Below, in pieces: positions 26,271 through 35,801 of a stretch of DNA of 41,016 bases; the stretch's first letter is position 1, and each line of letters opens with the position of its first letter. The position numbers were made by a program, and so were the translations under genes. The stretch lies in NCBI GenBank assembly GCA_017302035.1, contig JAFLEA010000021.1, positions 1 through 41,016 of the forward strand, read 5' to 3'. The notes beneath the pieces were generated by a model, which was not told where the DNA came from, ran no database searches, and saw only the letters and a program-made list of their open reading frames with translations. Source of the DNA: Lysobacterales bacterium. GTDB lineage: Bacteria; Pseudomonadota; Gammaproteobacteria; Xanthomonadales; Xanthomonadaceae.

Positions 26271-26276
26271 TAGAAT
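26271..26276 (+). promoter_or_regulatory. -10 element of acnD, start predicted at the ATG
   Basis: TAGAAT is a five-of-six match to the consensus and ends seven bases before the acnD ATG at 26284. There is no ribosome binding site between them and no good -35. The mRNA is probably leaderless. Confidence 0.5.
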
Positions 26277-26283
26277 CGCGGCC

Positions 26284-28902
26284 ATGAACACCCAGCATCG
26301 CAAGACCCTGCCAGGCACCTCCCTCGACTGGTTCGACGCCCGCGAGGCGGTCGAAGCCCTGCGCCCAGGCGCCTGGGCCAGCCTGTCCTACACCGCGCGC
26401 GTGCACGCCGAGAACCTGGTGCGTTGCGCCGACCCGGTGCGGCTGCAGGATTACCTGCTGCAGCTGGTCGAGCGCCGCCGCGACCTGGACTTCCCCTGGT
26501 TCCCGGTGCGCGTGGTCTGCCACGACATCCTGGGCCAGACCGCACTGGTGGACCTGGCCGGCCTGCGCGACGCCATCGCCGAACAGGGCGGCGACCCGGC
26601 CCAGGTCAATCCGGTGGTGCCGGTGCAGCTGATCGTGGACCACTCGCTGGCGGTGGAATGCGGCGGCTACGACCCCCAGGCGTTCGCGAAGAACCGCGCC
26701 ATCGAGGACCGCCGCAATGCCGACCGCTTCGACTTCATCGACTGGACCGCACGCGCCTTCCGCAACATCGAGGTGATTCCGCCGGGCAACGGAATCATGC
26801 ACCAGATCAACCTGGAGAAGATGTCGCCGGTGGTGTACGTGCGCGACGGCGTGGCCTTCCCCGATACCTGCGTGGGCACCGACAGCCACACCCCGCACGT
26901 CGATGCGCTGGGCGTGATCGCCGTCGGCGTGGGCGGGCTCGAGGCCGAAAACGTGATGCTCGGCCGCGCCTCGTGGATGCGCCTGCCCGACATCACCGGG
27001 GTCAAGCTGACCGGCCGCCCGCAACCGGGCATCACCGCCACCGACGTGGTCCTGGCGTTGACCGAGTTCCTGCGCCAGGAGAAGGTGGTCGGCCATTACC
27101 TGGAGTTCTTCGGCGAGGGCGCCGCAGCGCTGACGATCGGCGACCGCGCCACCATCTCCAACATGTGCCCGGAGTACGGCGCCACCGCCGCGCTGTTCTA
27201 CATCGACTCGCAGACGCTCGACTACCTGCGCCTGACCGGGCGCGAGGAAAAGCAGGTGCAGCTGGTCGAGGCCTACGCCCGGGCCGCCGGCCTGTGGGCC
27301 GACGGCCTGGCCGCCGCGCAGTACGAACGGGTGCTGGCGTTCGACCTGTCCTCGGTGGTGCGCAACATGGCCGGCCCGTCCAACCCGCACCGCCGCCTGC
27401 CGACCGCGGCGCTGGCCGAGCGCGGCATCGCCGACGAGGCCAAGCTGGAAGCCGCGCGCGGCGAGGAAGCCCGCGGCCTGCTGCCGGACGGCGCGGTGAT
27501 CATCGCCGCGATCACCAGCTGCACCAACACCTCCAACCCGCGCAACGTGATCGCCGCCGGCCTGCTGGCGCGCAACGCCAACGCGCGCGGCCTGGTCCGC
27601 AAGCCGTGGGTGAAGACCTCGCTGGCGCCCGGCTCCAAGGCCGTGCAACTTTACCTGGAGGAAGCCGGGCTGCTGCCCGAACTCGAACAGCTGGGCTTCG
27701 GCATCGTCGGCTTCGCCTGCACCACCTGCAACGGCATGAGCGGCGCGCTGGACCCGGCGATCCAGCAGGAGATCGTCGAGCGCGACCTGTACGCCACCGC
27801 CGTGCTCAGCGGCAACCGCAACTTCGACGGCCGCATCCACCCCTACGCCAAGCAGGCGTTCCTGGCCTCGCCGCCGCTGGTGATCGCCTACGCCATCGCC
27901 GGCACCGTGCGCTTCGACATCGAGAAGGACGTGCTGGGCACCGACGCGCTCGGGAACGAGGTGCGGCTCAAGGACATCTGGCCTGCGGACGAGGAGATCG
28001 ACGCCATCGTCCGCAGCAGCGTCAAGCCCGAGCAGTTCCGCAAAGTCTACGCGCCGATGTTCGACGTGCGCGTGGAGCACGGCGAGCGGGTGGCGCCGCT
28101 GTACGACTGGCGCCCGATGAGCACCTACATCCGCCGCCCGCCGTACTGGGAAGGCGCGCTGGCCGGCGAACGCACCCTGCGCGGCCTGCGCCCGCTGGCG
28201 GTGCTGGGCGACAACATCACCACCGACCACCTCTCGCCGTCCAACGCGATCCTGGGCTCCAGCGCCGCCGGCGAATACCTGGCGAAGATGGGCGTGCCGG
28301 AAGAGGACTTCAATTCCTACGCCACCCACCGCGGCGACCATCTCACCGCGCAGCGCGCCACCTTCGCCAACCCGAAGCTGCTCAACGAGATGGTGCGCGA
28401 CGAGGCCGGCAACGTGCGCCAGGGTTCGCTGGCGCGGCTGGAGCCGGAAGGCCGGGTCATGCGCATGTGGGAAGTGATCGAGGCCTACATGGAACGTCGC
28501 CAGCCGCTGGTGATCATCGCCGGCGCCGACTACGGCCAGGGCAGCTCGCGCGACTGGGCCGCCAAGGGCGTGCGCCTGGCCGGGGTGGAGGCGATCGTGG
28601 CCGAGGGCTTCGAGCGCATCCACCGCACCAACCTGATCGGCATGGGCGTGCTGCCACTGGAGTTCAAGCCGGGGCAGAACCGGCACGATTTCGGCATCGA
28701 CGGCACCGAGACCTTCGACGTGGTCGGCACCCGCGCCCCGCGCGCGGACCTGACCCTGGTGGTCCACCGCCGCAGCGGCGAAACGGTGGAAGTGCCGGTC
28801 ACCTGCCGCCTGGACACCGCCGAGGAAGTCTCGATCTACGAAGCCGGCGGCGTGCTGCAGCGCTTCGCGCAGGATTTCCTGGAGTCGAACAAGGCGGCCT
28901 GA
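26284..28902 (+). CDS. acnD: Fe/S-dependent 2-methylcitrate dehydratase AcnD
   Basis: AcnD dehydrates 2-methylcitrate in the propionate-degrading methylcitrate cycle, working together with PrpF. The 872-residue aconitase-family protein has cluster ligands Cys413 (TSCTNTSNP), Cys479 and Cys482 (CTTCNGM), plus VGTDSHTPHVDALGVI, DHLSPSNAILGSS and the swivel-domain GADYGQGSSRDWAAKGV. The start MNTQHRKTLPGTSLDWFD and the nearby prpF point to AcnD rather than AcnA. I chose the ATG at 26284; the upstream ATG at 26254 lies before the -10 hexamer. A rhodanese gene follows after 27 bases. prpB, prpC and prpR are not in the window. Confidence 0.94.
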   Translation: MNTQHRKTLPGTSLDWFDAREAVEALRPGAWASLSYTARVHAENLVRCADPVRLQDYLLQLVERRRDLDFPWFPVRVVCHDILGQTALVDLAGLRDAIAEQGGDPAQVNPVVPVQLIVDHSLAVECGGYDPQAFAKNRAIEDRRNADRFDFIDWTARAFRNIEVIPPGNGIMHQINLEKMSPVVYVRDGVAFPDTCVGTDSHTPHVDALGVIAVGVGGLEAENVMLGRASWMRLPDITGVKLTGRPQPGITATDVVLALTEFLRQEKVVGHYLEFFGEGAAALTIGDRATISNMCPEYGATAALFYIDSQTLDYLRLTGREEKQVQLVEAYARAAGLWADGLAAAQYERVLAFDLSSVVRNMAGPSNPHRRLPTAALAERGIADEAKLEAARGEEARGLLPDGAVIIAAITSCTNTSNPRNVIAAGLLARNANARGLVRKPWVKTSLAPGSKAVQLYLEEAGLLPELEQLGFGIVGFACTTCNGMSGALDPAIQQEIVERDLYATAVLSGNRNFDGRIHPYAKQAFLASPPLVIAYAIAGTVRFDIEKDVLGTDALGNEVRLKDIWPADEEIDAIVRSSVKPEQFRKVYAPMFDVRVEHGERVAPLYDWRPMSTYIRRPPYWEGALAGERTLRGLRPLAVLGDNITTDHLSPSNAILGSSAAGEYLAKMGVPEEDFNSYATHRGDHLTAQRATFANPKLLNEMVRDEAGNVRQGSLARLEPEGRVMRMWEVIEAYMERRQPLVIIAGADYGQGSSRDWAAKGVRLAGVEAIVAEGFERIHRTNLIGMGVLPLEFKPGQNRHDFGIDGTETFDVVGTRAPRADLTLVVHRRSGETVEVPVTCRLDTAEEVSIYEAGGVLQRFAQDFLESNKAA

Positions 28903-28929
28903 AGCCGCACCAACCACGAGGGCACGGCG

Positions 28930-29331
28930 ATGGCGGTGACGAAGGGCGTCAAACAACTGGTCGCGGAAGCCAACGCGCGGATCACCACGATCCCGGTCGC
29001 GGACGCCAAGGCCCTGCTCGGCAATCCGGGCGTGCAGTTCGTGGACATCCGCGACGTGCGCGAGCTGGAGCGCGAGGGCATGGTGCCCGGTGCCTTCCAT
29101 GCCCCGCGCGGCATGCTCGAGTTCTGGGTCGATCCGGACAGCCCCTACTTCAAGCCGGTGTTCGGCGAACCGAAGCGCTTCATCCTCTATTGCCAGTCGG
29201 CCTGGCGCTCGGCACTGGCCACCGCCGCGTTGCAGGACATGGGCATGGACAACGTGGCCCACGTCGAGGGCGGCTTCAACGGCTGGAAGGCCGGCGGTGG
29301 CGAGGTCGCGCCGCGGCCCGCGCACGACTGA
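28930..29331 (+). CDS. rhodanese-like sulfurtransferase
   Basis: A single-domain rhodanese of 133 residues. It has the opening FVDIRDVRELEREGMVPGAFHAPRG and the active-site loop YCQSAWRSALA with Cys88, followed by HVEGGFNGWKAGG. Such enzymes carry persulfide on the cysteine and move sulfur to thiols or cyanide. No signal peptide is seen, so it is cytoplasmic. It lies between acnD (27 bases) and prpF (13 bases) on the same strand and is probably co-transcribed. A role in maintaining or repairing the AcnD [4Fe-4S] cluster is a reasonable guess but is not shown by the sequence. Confidence 0.9.
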   Translation: MAVTKGVKQLVAEANARITTIPVADAKALLGNPGVQFVDIRDVRELEREGMVPGAFHAPRGMLEFWVDPDSPYFKPVFGEPKRFILYCQSAWRSALATAALQDMGMDNVAHVEGGFNGWKAGGGEVAPRPAHD

Positions 29332-29344
29332 GGTGGACACGAGC

Positions 29345-30544
29345 ATGGCCTTCGCCCCGCAACTGCGCATTCCCGCCACCTACATGCGCGGCGGCACCTC
29401 CAAGGGCGTGTTCTTCCGCCTCGAGGACCTGCCCGAAGCGGCGCGGGTGCCGGGGCCGGCGCGCGACCGCCTGCTGCAGCGGGTGATCGGTTCGCCCGAT
29501 CCCTACGGCAAGCAGACCGACGGCATGGGCGGGGCGACCTCGAGCACCAGCAAATGCGTGATCGTCTCGCCCTCAGCGCGCCCGGGCCACGACGTGGACT
29601 ACCTCTACGGCCAGGTCGGGATCGACACCGACTTCGTGGACTGGTCGGGCAATTGCGGCAACCTGTCCACCGCCGCCGGCGCGTTCGCGATCCACGCCGG
29701 CTACGTCGATCCCTCCCGGGTGCCCGCCGATGGCACCTGCACCGTGCGCATCTGGCAGGCCAACATCGGCAAGACCATCCTCGCCCACGTGCCGATGGCC
29801 GGCGGCCAGGTACAGGAGGACGGCGACTTCGAGCTGGACGGGGTCACCTTCCCCGCCGCCGAGATCGTGCTGGAATTCATCGACCCGGCCGACGAGGGCG
29901 AAGGCGAAGGCGGCGGTGCGCCCGCCCAGAACAGCATGTTCCCCACCGGCAACCTGGTCGATTCGCTGGAAGTGCCCGGCGTCGGCACGCTGCAGGCGAC
30001 GATGATCACCGCCGGCATCCCCACCGTGTTCGTCAACGCCGCCGATATCGGCTACGACGGCACCGAGCTGCAGCCGGCGATCAACGAGGACAAGGCCGCG
30101 CTGGCCAGGCTCGAGGCGATCCGCGTCGCCGGCGCGCTGCGCATGGGCCTGATCAAGTCGCCCGAGGAGGCGCTCAGGCGCCAGCACACGCCGAAGGTGG
30201 CCTTCGTCGCCCCGGCGCAGGACTATGTCTCCAGCAGCGGCAAGGCGATCGCCGCCGGCGACATCGACCTCAATGTGCGCGCGCTGTCGATGGGCAAGTT
30301 GCACCACGCGATGATGGGCACCGCCTCGGTGGCGATCGCCACCGCCGCGGCGGTGCCGGGCACGCTGGTGAACCTGGCCGCCGGCGGCGGCATGCGCGAG
30401 GCGGTGCGCTTCGGCCATCCCTCCGGCATCCTGCGCGTGGGCGCCGCGGTGGCGCAGGTCGACGGGCGGTGGACGGTGACCAAGGCGGTGATGAGCCGCA
30501 GCGCGCGCATCCTGATGGAAGGCGCGGTGCGGGTGCCGGCGTAG
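29345..30544 (+). CDS. prpF: PrpF, 2-methylaconitate isomerase
   Basis: PrpF isomerises the 2-methylaconitate made by AcnD to the cis form used by aconitase, completing this variant of the methylcitrate cycle. The 399-residue protein has the diagnostic start RIPATYMRGGTSKGVFF, then GMGGATSSTSKCVIV, WSGNCGNLSTAAGAFA with a conserved cysteine, and LSMGKLHHAMMGTASVAIA. The ATG at 29345 lies 13 bases after the rhodanese stop. Its 3' end converges on the acetyltransferase gene with only 20 bases between stops. Confidence 0.96.
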   Translation: MAFAPQLRIPATYMRGGTSKGVFFRLEDLPEAARVPGPARDRLLQRVIGSPDPYGKQTDGMGGATSSTSKCVIVSPSARPGHDVDYLYGQVGIDTDFVDWSGNCGNLSTAAGAFAIHAGYVDPSRVPADGTCTVRIWQANIGKTILAHVPMAGGQVQEDGDFELDGVTFPAAEIVLEFIDPADEGEGEGGGAPAQNSMFPTGNLVDSLEVPGVGTLQATMITAGIPTVFVNAADIGYDGTELQPAINEDKAALARLEAIRVAGALRMGLIKSPEEALRRQHTPKVAFVAPAQDYVSSSGKAIAAGDIDLNVRALSMGKLHHAMMGTASVAIATAAAVPGTLVNLAAGGGMREAVRFGHPSGILRVGAAVAQVDGRWTVTKAVMSRSARILMEGAVRVPA

Positions 30545-30548
30545 CGTT

Positions 30549-30565
30549 ACCCGGTTGCGCCGGGT
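30549..30565. terminator. hairpin between prpF and the convergent acetyltransferase
   Basis: ACCCGG / CCGGGT with a five-base loop (TTGCG) fills the gap between the two stops. It has no T tract on either side, so termination efficiency is uncertain. Confidence 0.3.
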
Positions 30566-33261
30566 CAGGCACCCACGTCCAGGGTGACGTCCATGACGGC
30601 GGGATCGTCGCGGTCCGGGCGCACGCGGAAGCCGAGATGCCGGCACATCGCCAGCATGGTCACGTTCTCGCGCAGCACCTGGCCTTCCACGCGCTTCAGG
30701 CCGATGCTGCCGGCGTACTCGATCATGATCTGCATCAGCCGCCAGCCGATGCCATAGCCCTTCAGGTCCGAGCGCACCAGGATCCCGTATTCGCCGCTCT
30801 CGTAGTTGGCGTCGGCCAGCAGGCGCACCGCGCCGAGCATGCTGCCGTCACCGGGGTCCAGCGCCACCAGCGCGATCGAGCGCGCGTAGTCGAGCTGGGT
30901 CAGGCGGGCGATGAATTCGTGGCTGAAGTGGCGTACCGCCGAGAAGAAGCGCAGGCGCAGGTCCTCGTCGGTCACGTGCCGGAAGAACTCCAGGAACAGC
31001 GCCTCGTCCTCCGGCCGCACCGGGCGCACGAACATGCGCCGTCCCTGCGGCAACTCCTCCTCGCGCTCCCATTCCTTCGGGTACGGGCGCACCACGAAGC
31101 GCGAATGCCACGGCCCCTGCTGCAGGGGGCCGTCCCAGGGCGCGATCGCCACCCGCGCGTCCACCGCGATCACCCCGTCCCAATCGGCCAGCAACGGATT
31201 GATGTCCAGCTCGCGCACCTGCGGGACGTCGGCGGCCAGTTGCGCCAGCTTGACCAGCACCAGGGCCACCGCGCGTTCGTCGGCGGCCGGCACGTCGCGG
31301 TAAGCCTTGAGGATCCGCGACACCCGGGTGCGGCCGATCAGTTCGTGGGCCAGGCGCAGGTCCAACGGCGGCAGCGCCAGGGCCTTGTCGTCGATCACCT
31401 CGACCGCGGTGCCGCCGCGGCCGAATACCACCACCGGGCCGAAGGTGGGATCGTCGGCCAGGCCGCAGATCAGTTCGCGCGCCTTGGGCCGGGTGATCAT
31501 CGGCTGCACCAGCACCCCGTCGATGCGCGCATCCGGCCGCGCCTGGCGGGCGCGTTCGAGGATGCCGGCCGCCGCCTCGCGTACCGAGGCGGCGCTGGCC
31601 AGGTTCAGGCGCACCCCGCCCACGTCGGACTTGTGCACGATGTCCTGCGACAGGATCTTCAATGCCACCGGCTGGCCCAGCGCCAGCAGCGGCTCGGCCG
31701 CGGCCACCGCCGCGTCCGGATCGGTGGCGCATACCGCCGACACCACCGGGATGCCGTAGGCCTCGAGCAGCCGGGTGACCTCGATCGGATCCAGCCAGCG
31801 GCGTCCCTGCGCCAGTGCACCGGACACCACCGCCTGCGCGGCGGCGGCATCGACCATGAAGTCATCCGGCAGGCTGGGCGGAGTCTCCATCAATGCGTGC
31901 TGCGCCTGCTGGTGGCGCACCAGGTAGGTGTAGCCGCGGACCGCGTCGGCCTCGGTGGCGTAGGTCGGCACGCCGGCGGCATCGAGCGCCGCCAGCGCTT
32001 CGGGCTTGCCCCCCAGCCATACGCCCAGCACCGGCTTGCCCGCGCCCGGGCGCGGCCGCTTGCCCAGCACCGAGGCCACCGCGCCGGCCGCCTCCGCCGA
32101 CGAGGACAGCGCGGTGGGCACGTTCATCACCAGCACCGCGTCGTTGCATGGATCCTTCAGCAACGCCTCCAGCGCGACTTCGTATCGCGCCGCGTCGGCG
32201 TCGCCGATGATGTCCACCGGGTTGGCACGCGACCAGGTCGGCGGCAGCACCGCATCCAGGCGCCGCACCGTGGCCGCGTCCAGCGCCGCAAGGGTGCCGC
32301 CCAGGTCGACCAGCCGGTCCACCGCGAGCACGCCGATGCCGCCGCCGTTGGTCAGGATCGCCAGCCGTCCGCCCGGCGCCTGGCGCAGGTGGCCCAGGGT
32401 CTCGGCGGCGGCGAACAGTTCGTCCAGGGCCAGCACCCGCAGCAGGCCGGCGCGGCGGAATGCGGCGTCGTACACCGCGTCGGAGCCGGCCAACGCTCCG
32501 GTGTGGGTCGCGGCCGCCTTCGCGCCCTGCTCGTGGCGGCCGGACTTGACCACGACAACGGGCTTGGCACGCGCGGCGGCGCGCGCGGCGGACATGAACT
32601 TGCGCGCATCGCGGATCGACTCGATGTAGAGCAGGATCGCGCGGGTCTTCGGGTCCTGGGCGAACCAGTCGAGCAGGTCGCCGAAATCCACGTCCAGGGC
32701 GTCGCCCAGCGAGACCACCGCGGAGAAGCCGATCGAGCGCGCCGCGCCCCATTCCACCAGCCCGGCGGCGATCGCACCCGACTGCGAGACCAGGGCCAGG
32801 TCGCCCGGCAGCGGGCTGCGCGCGGCGAAGCTGACGTTGAGCCTGGCGTGGGGCGCCATCACTCCCAGGCAGTTGGGCCCGATGATGCGCAGGCCGTGCG
32901 GGCGGGCGATGCCGCGCAGCTTCTCCAGCAGCGAACCGGGGCCCTGGCCCAGGCCGGCGGTGACCACCACCGCCGCACGCGCCCCGGCCCGGCACGCTTC
33001 GGCGATCACCCCGGGGACGGTTTCGGCCGGGGTCGAGACCACGACCAGTTCGGGCTTGAACGGCAAGTCGGCCAGCCGGGCCACCGCCGGCACACCGTCG
33101 ATCTGCCGGTGCTTCGGGTTGACCAGGCCCACCGGTCCGGCGAACCCGGCTTCGCGCAGGTTCCGCACCACCGCCCTGCCGACCGAGCGCTCGCGCGGAC
33201 TGGCGCCGACCACGGCGACCGATTTGGGCCGGAACACGGCGTCCAGGGCGTAGGTGCTCAT
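30565..33261 (-). CDS. Pat-like acyl-CoA synthetase (ADP-forming type)/GNAT protein acetyltransferase
   Basis: This 898-residue protein resembles bacterial Pat/YfiQ (Pka), which acetylates lysines of acyl-CoA synthetases and other proteins. The first roughly 700 residues are the NDP-forming acyl-CoA synthetase fold: a CoA-binding Rossmann domain (SVAVVGASPRERSVGRAV), a succinyl-CoA-ligase-like region with HTGALAGSD, and an ATP-grasp part (LKILSQDIVHKSDVGGVRLNL). The last roughly 150 residues are a GNAT domain with the acetyl-CoA loop RSDLKGYGIGWRLM. I chose the ATG at 33261, where the CoA-binding domain begins; the frame to 33321 adds an unlikely N-terminus. The neighbouring propionate genes make acyl-CoA synthetase control plausible. 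No CobB-type deacetylase is adjacent. Confidence 0.92.
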   Translation of the reverse strand: MSTYALDAVFRPKSVAVVGASPRERSVGRAVVRNLREAGFAGPVGLVNPKHRQIDGVPAVARLADLPFKPELVVVSTPAETVPGVIAEACRAGARAAVVVTAGLGQGPGSLLEKLRGIARPHGLRIIGPNCLGVMAPHARLNVSFAARSPLPGDLALVSQSGAIAAGLVEWGAARSIGFSAVVSLGDALDVDFGDLLDWFAQDPKTRAILLYIESIRDARKFMSAARAAARAKPVVVVKSGRHEQGAKAAATHTGALAGSDAVYDAAFRRAGLLRVLALDELFAAAETLGHLRQAPGGRLAILTNGGGIGVLAVDRLVDLGGTLAALDAATVRRLDAVLPPTWSRANPVDIIGDADAARYEVALEALLKDPCNDAVLVMNVPTALSSSAEAAGAVASVLGKRPRPGAGKPVLGVWLGGKPEALAALDAAGVPTYATEADAVRGYTYLVRHQQAQHALMETPPSLPDDFMVDAAAAQAVVSGALAQGRRWLDPIEVTRLLEAYGIPVVSAVCATDPDAAVAAAEPLLALGQPVALKILSQDIVHKSDVGGVRLNLASAASVREAAAGILERARQARPDARIDGVLVQPMITRPKARELICGLADDPTFGPVVVFGRGGTAVEVIDDKALALPPLDLRLAHELIGRTRVSRILKAYRDVPAADERAVALVLVKLAQLAADVPQVRELDINPLLADWDGVIAVDARVAIAPWDGPLQQGPWHSRFVVRPYPKEWEREEELPQGRRMFVRPVRPEDEALFLEFFRHVTDEDLRLRFFSAVRHFSHEFIARLTQLDYARSIALVALDPGDGSMLGAVRLLADANYESGEYGILVRSDLKGYGIGWRLMQIMIEYAGSIGLKRVEGQVLRENVTMLAMCRHLGFRVRPDRDDPAVMDVTLDVGA

Positions 33262-33480
33262 GCGGTGTCGGGTTCCCGGGGGGAGGCCACGAAGATACAG
33301 GCCCACGGCTTCCGGCCCCATCCTCCGAACGTGGCATGCCCGATCCGGGACACAACCGGGCCTGAACGGCCTATCCTATGGGGCAAGGGCCAACCCAGCG
33401 CGGCAGACAGGCGGTCCCCCTCCAGTCTGCGGGCACGAGCGCGTCCAGCGTATGGGTAGCCTGGCAAAACCGGCCGTGCA

Positions 33481-33528
33481 TTGATCCGGATCAATGTCCC
33501 GGACACCTCCCGGGGGCAAGATCGCCCC
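33481..33528 (+). promoter_or_regulatory. FNR-box promoter of the cco operon
   Basis: TTGATCCGGATCAA (33481-33494) matches the FNR/ANR consensus perfectly. CAAGAT (33517-33522) stands at -10 for a start at 33529, giving ccoN a 24-base leader with GAGGA nine bases before the ATG. The rest of 33262-33480 contains no other clear site; on the minus strand TAGGAT near 33376-33371 might serve the divergent acetyltransferase gene. Confidence 0.88.
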
Positions 33529-33552
33529 CGTTCAGACTGAGGAACAGACCGC

Positions 33553-34992
33553 ATGCAAAGCGTGCAGGGTACTTACAACGACAAGGTGGTGCGCCAGTTC
33601 GCGGTGATGACCGTGGTCTGGGGCATCGTGGGCATGCTGGTGGGGGTGATCATCGCCGCCCAGCTGTACTGGCCGACCCTGGGCGAAGGCATTCCGTGGC
33701 TCAGCTACGGCCGGCTGCGGCCGCTGCACACCAACGCGGTGATCTTCGCGTTCGGCGGCAGCGCCCTGTTCGCCACCAGCCTGCACGTGGTCCAGCGCAC
33801 CTGCCACGTGCGCCTGCTCTCGGACAAGCTGGCCGCGTTCGTGTTCTGGGGCTGGCAGGCGGTGATCGTCTCCGCCGCGATCACCCTGCCGCTGGGCATC
33901 ACCCAGAGCAAGGAATACGCCGAGCTGGAATGGCCGATCGACATCCTGATCGCGGTGGTCTGGGTGGCGTACGCGGTGCTGTTCCTCGGCACGATCGCCA
34001 AGCGCCGGGTCAAGCACATCTACGTCGCCAACTGGTTCTACGCGGCGTTCATCCTGGCCATCGCCCTGCTGCACATCGTCAACAACATCTCCATCCCCGC
34101 CGGCCTGACCAAGTCCTACCCGGTCTACAGCGGCGCGGTCGATGCGATGGTGCAGTGGTGGTACGGCCACAACGCGGTGGGCTTCTACCTGACCGCCGGC
34201 TTCCTCGGCATGATGTACTACTTCGTGCCCAAGCAGGCCGGGCGGCCGATCTACTCCTACCGGCTGTCGATCGTGCATTTCTGGGCGCTGATCGCCGTGT
34301 ACATGTGGGCCGGCCCGCACCACCTGCTGTACACCTCGCTGCCGGACTGGGCGCAGTCGCTGGGCATGGTGTTCTCGCTGATCCTGCTGGCGCCCTCGTG
34401 GGGCGGCGCGATCAACGGCATCATGACCCTGTCCGGGGTCTGGTACAAACTGCGCACCGACCCGATCCTGAAGTTCCTGATCGTCTCGCTGTCGTTCTAC
34501 ATGATCGCCACCTTCGAGGGGCCGATGATGTCGATCAAGACCGTGAACTCGCTGTCCCACTACACCGACTGGACCGTGGGCCACGTCCACGCCGGCGCGC
34601 TGGGCTGGGTGGCGATGATCTCGATCGGCGCGATCTACGCGCTGATGCCCAAGCTGCTGGGCCGCGAGAGCATGTTCTCGACCAAGGCCATCGACGTGCA
34701 CTTCTGGATGCACACCATCGGCGTGGTGTTCTACATCGCCTCGATGTGGATCGCCGGGGTGATGCAGGGCCTGATGTGGCGCGCGACCAACGACGACGGC
34801 ACCCTGACCTACAGCTTCGTCGAGTCGCTGATCTTCACCTATCCGTACTACCTGATCCGCCTGCTGGGCGGCGTGCTGGTGCTGAGCGGCATGTTCGTGA
34901 TGGCCTGGAACCTGATGCGCACCTACGGCGCCGCCAAGACCATCGCCGAACAGCCGCTGCTGCCGGTCGATCCCTCCCAAGCGCGCGCCTGA
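33553..34992 (+). CDS. ccoN: cbb3-type cytochrome c oxidase subunit I
   Basis: CcoN is the catalytic haem b/b3-CuB subunit of the high-affinity oxidase used under low oxygen. The 479-residue protein has twelve helices. Haem and copper histidines are visible in [62 protein letters not shown] and [17 protein letters not shown], the last being the cbb3-specific form with the cross-linked Tyr upstream. It is the first gene of the operon under the perfect FNR box. Nine bases separate it from ccoO. Confidence 0.98.
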   Translation: MQSVQGTYNDKVVRQFAVMTVVWGIVGMLVGVIIAAQLYWPTLGEGIPWLSYGRLRPLHTNAVIFAFGGSALFATSLHVVQRTCHVRLLSDKLAAFVFWGWQAVIVSAAITLPLGITQSKEYAELEWPIDILIAVVWVAYAVLFLGTIAKRRVKHIYVANWFYAAFILAIALLHIVNNISIPAGLTKSYPVYSGAVDAMVQWWYGHNAVGFYLTAGFLGMMYYFVPKQAGRPIYSYRLSIVHFWALIAVYMWAGPHHLLYTSLPDWAQSLGMVFSLILLAPSWGGAINGIMTLSGVWYKLRTDPILKFLIVSLSFYMIATFEGPMMSIKTVNSLSHYTDWTVGHVHAGALGWVAMISIGAIYALMPKLLGRESMFSTKAIDVHFWMHTIGVVFYIASMWIAGVMQGLMWRATNDDGTLTYSFVESLIFTYPYYLIRLLGGVLVLSGMFVMAWNLMRTYGAAKTIAEQPLLPVDPSQARA

Positions 34993-35001
34993 GGACTCCC
35001 C

Positions 35002-35634
35002 ATGAGCGAACACAACACCAATCCCCATGAGAAGGTCGAGAAGAACGTCGGCCTGATGGCGGTGCTGATCGCGGTGGCGATCTCCTTCGGCGGGCTGGCC
35101 CAGATCGTGCCGCTGATGTTCCAGGCCGAGGCGATCAAGCCGCTGGACGGCGTGGAGCCTTACCCGGCGCTGCAACTGGCCGGGCGCGATGTGTACGTGC
35201 GCGAGGGCTGCTACAACTGCCATTCGCAGCAGGTCCGCACCCTGCGCTTCGAGACCGAGCGCTACGGCCATTATTCGCTGGCCGGCGAATCGGTCTACGA
35301 CCGCCCCTTCCAGTGGGGCAGCAAGCGCACCGGCCCGGACCTGGCCCGCGTCGGCGGCCGCTACTCGGACGACTGGCACCGCGTGCACCTGAACAACCCG
35401 CGCGACGTGGTCCCCGAGTCGAACATGCCCAGCTACTCGTGGTTGGCCAAGAACACGGTCGACGGCGCCAGGATCACCGCCCACATGAAGGCGATCCAGG
35501 CGCTGGGCGATCCCTACACCGACGAGCAGATCGCCCAGGCCGCCGCCGACGTGGAGGGCAAGACCGAGCTGGACGCCGTGGTGGCCTACCTGCAGGGACT
35601 GGGCCGGCACGCGCCGAAGGGAGGCCAGCCATGA
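35002..35634 (+). CDS. ccoO: cbb3 oxidase monohaem cytochrome c subunit
   Basis: CcoO is a membrane-anchored monohaem cytochrome c that passes electrons to CcoN. The 210-residue protein has one N-terminal helix (about 14-34) and the haem motif CYNCH (Cys70, Cys73, His74) within [22 protein letters not shown]-like methionine ligation is represented by [11 protein letters not shown]. Its stop overlaps ccoQ (ATGA). Confidence 0.97.
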   Translation: MSEHNTNPHEKVEKNVGLMAVLIAVAISFGGLAQIVPLMFQAEAIKPLDGVEPYPALQLAGRDVYVREGCYNCHSQQVRTLRFETERYGHYSLAGESVYDRPFQWGSKRTGPDLARVGGRYSDDWHRVHLNNPRDVVPESNMPSYSWLAKNTVDGARITAHMKAIQALGDPYTDEQIAQAAADVEGKTELDAVVAYLQGLGRHAPKGGQP

Positions 35635-35801
35635 TCGCGGGAATCGTCACCGGCCTGTTGCTGGTGCTGTTCGTCGGCGGCTGGATCTGGGCCTGGAGCC
35701 CGAAGCGCAAGCAGGCCTTCGACGAGGCGGCGCAACTGCCGCTGCTCGACGGCGACGTTGCCGCCCATGACCGGATCGAGGACAAGGGGAACGTGGCATG
35801 A
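35631..35801 (+). CDS. ccoQ: cbb3 oxidase small subunit
   Basis: A 56-residue protein with one hydrophobic helix ([21 protein letters not shown]) and a charged tail starting [12 protein letters not shown]. This is the usual CcoQ/FixQ form, which stabilises the oxidase and the CcoP interaction. It overlaps ccoO and ccoP by four bases at each end. Confidence 0.92.
   Translation: MIAGIVTGLLLVLFVGGWIWAWSPKRKQAFDEAAQLPLLDGDVAAHDRIEDKGNVA

Noticed and set aside
26284-28902. Reading the aconitase as housekeeping AcnA
   Set aside because: The N-terminus, the length of 872 residues and the linked prpF fit AcnD; AcnA would not be expected with prpF.
26125-29379. 1084-codon open frame on the minus strand opposite acnD
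   Set aside because: Same shadow effect; low-complexity composition, no motif, and it crosses the stops and starts of three real plus-strand genes.
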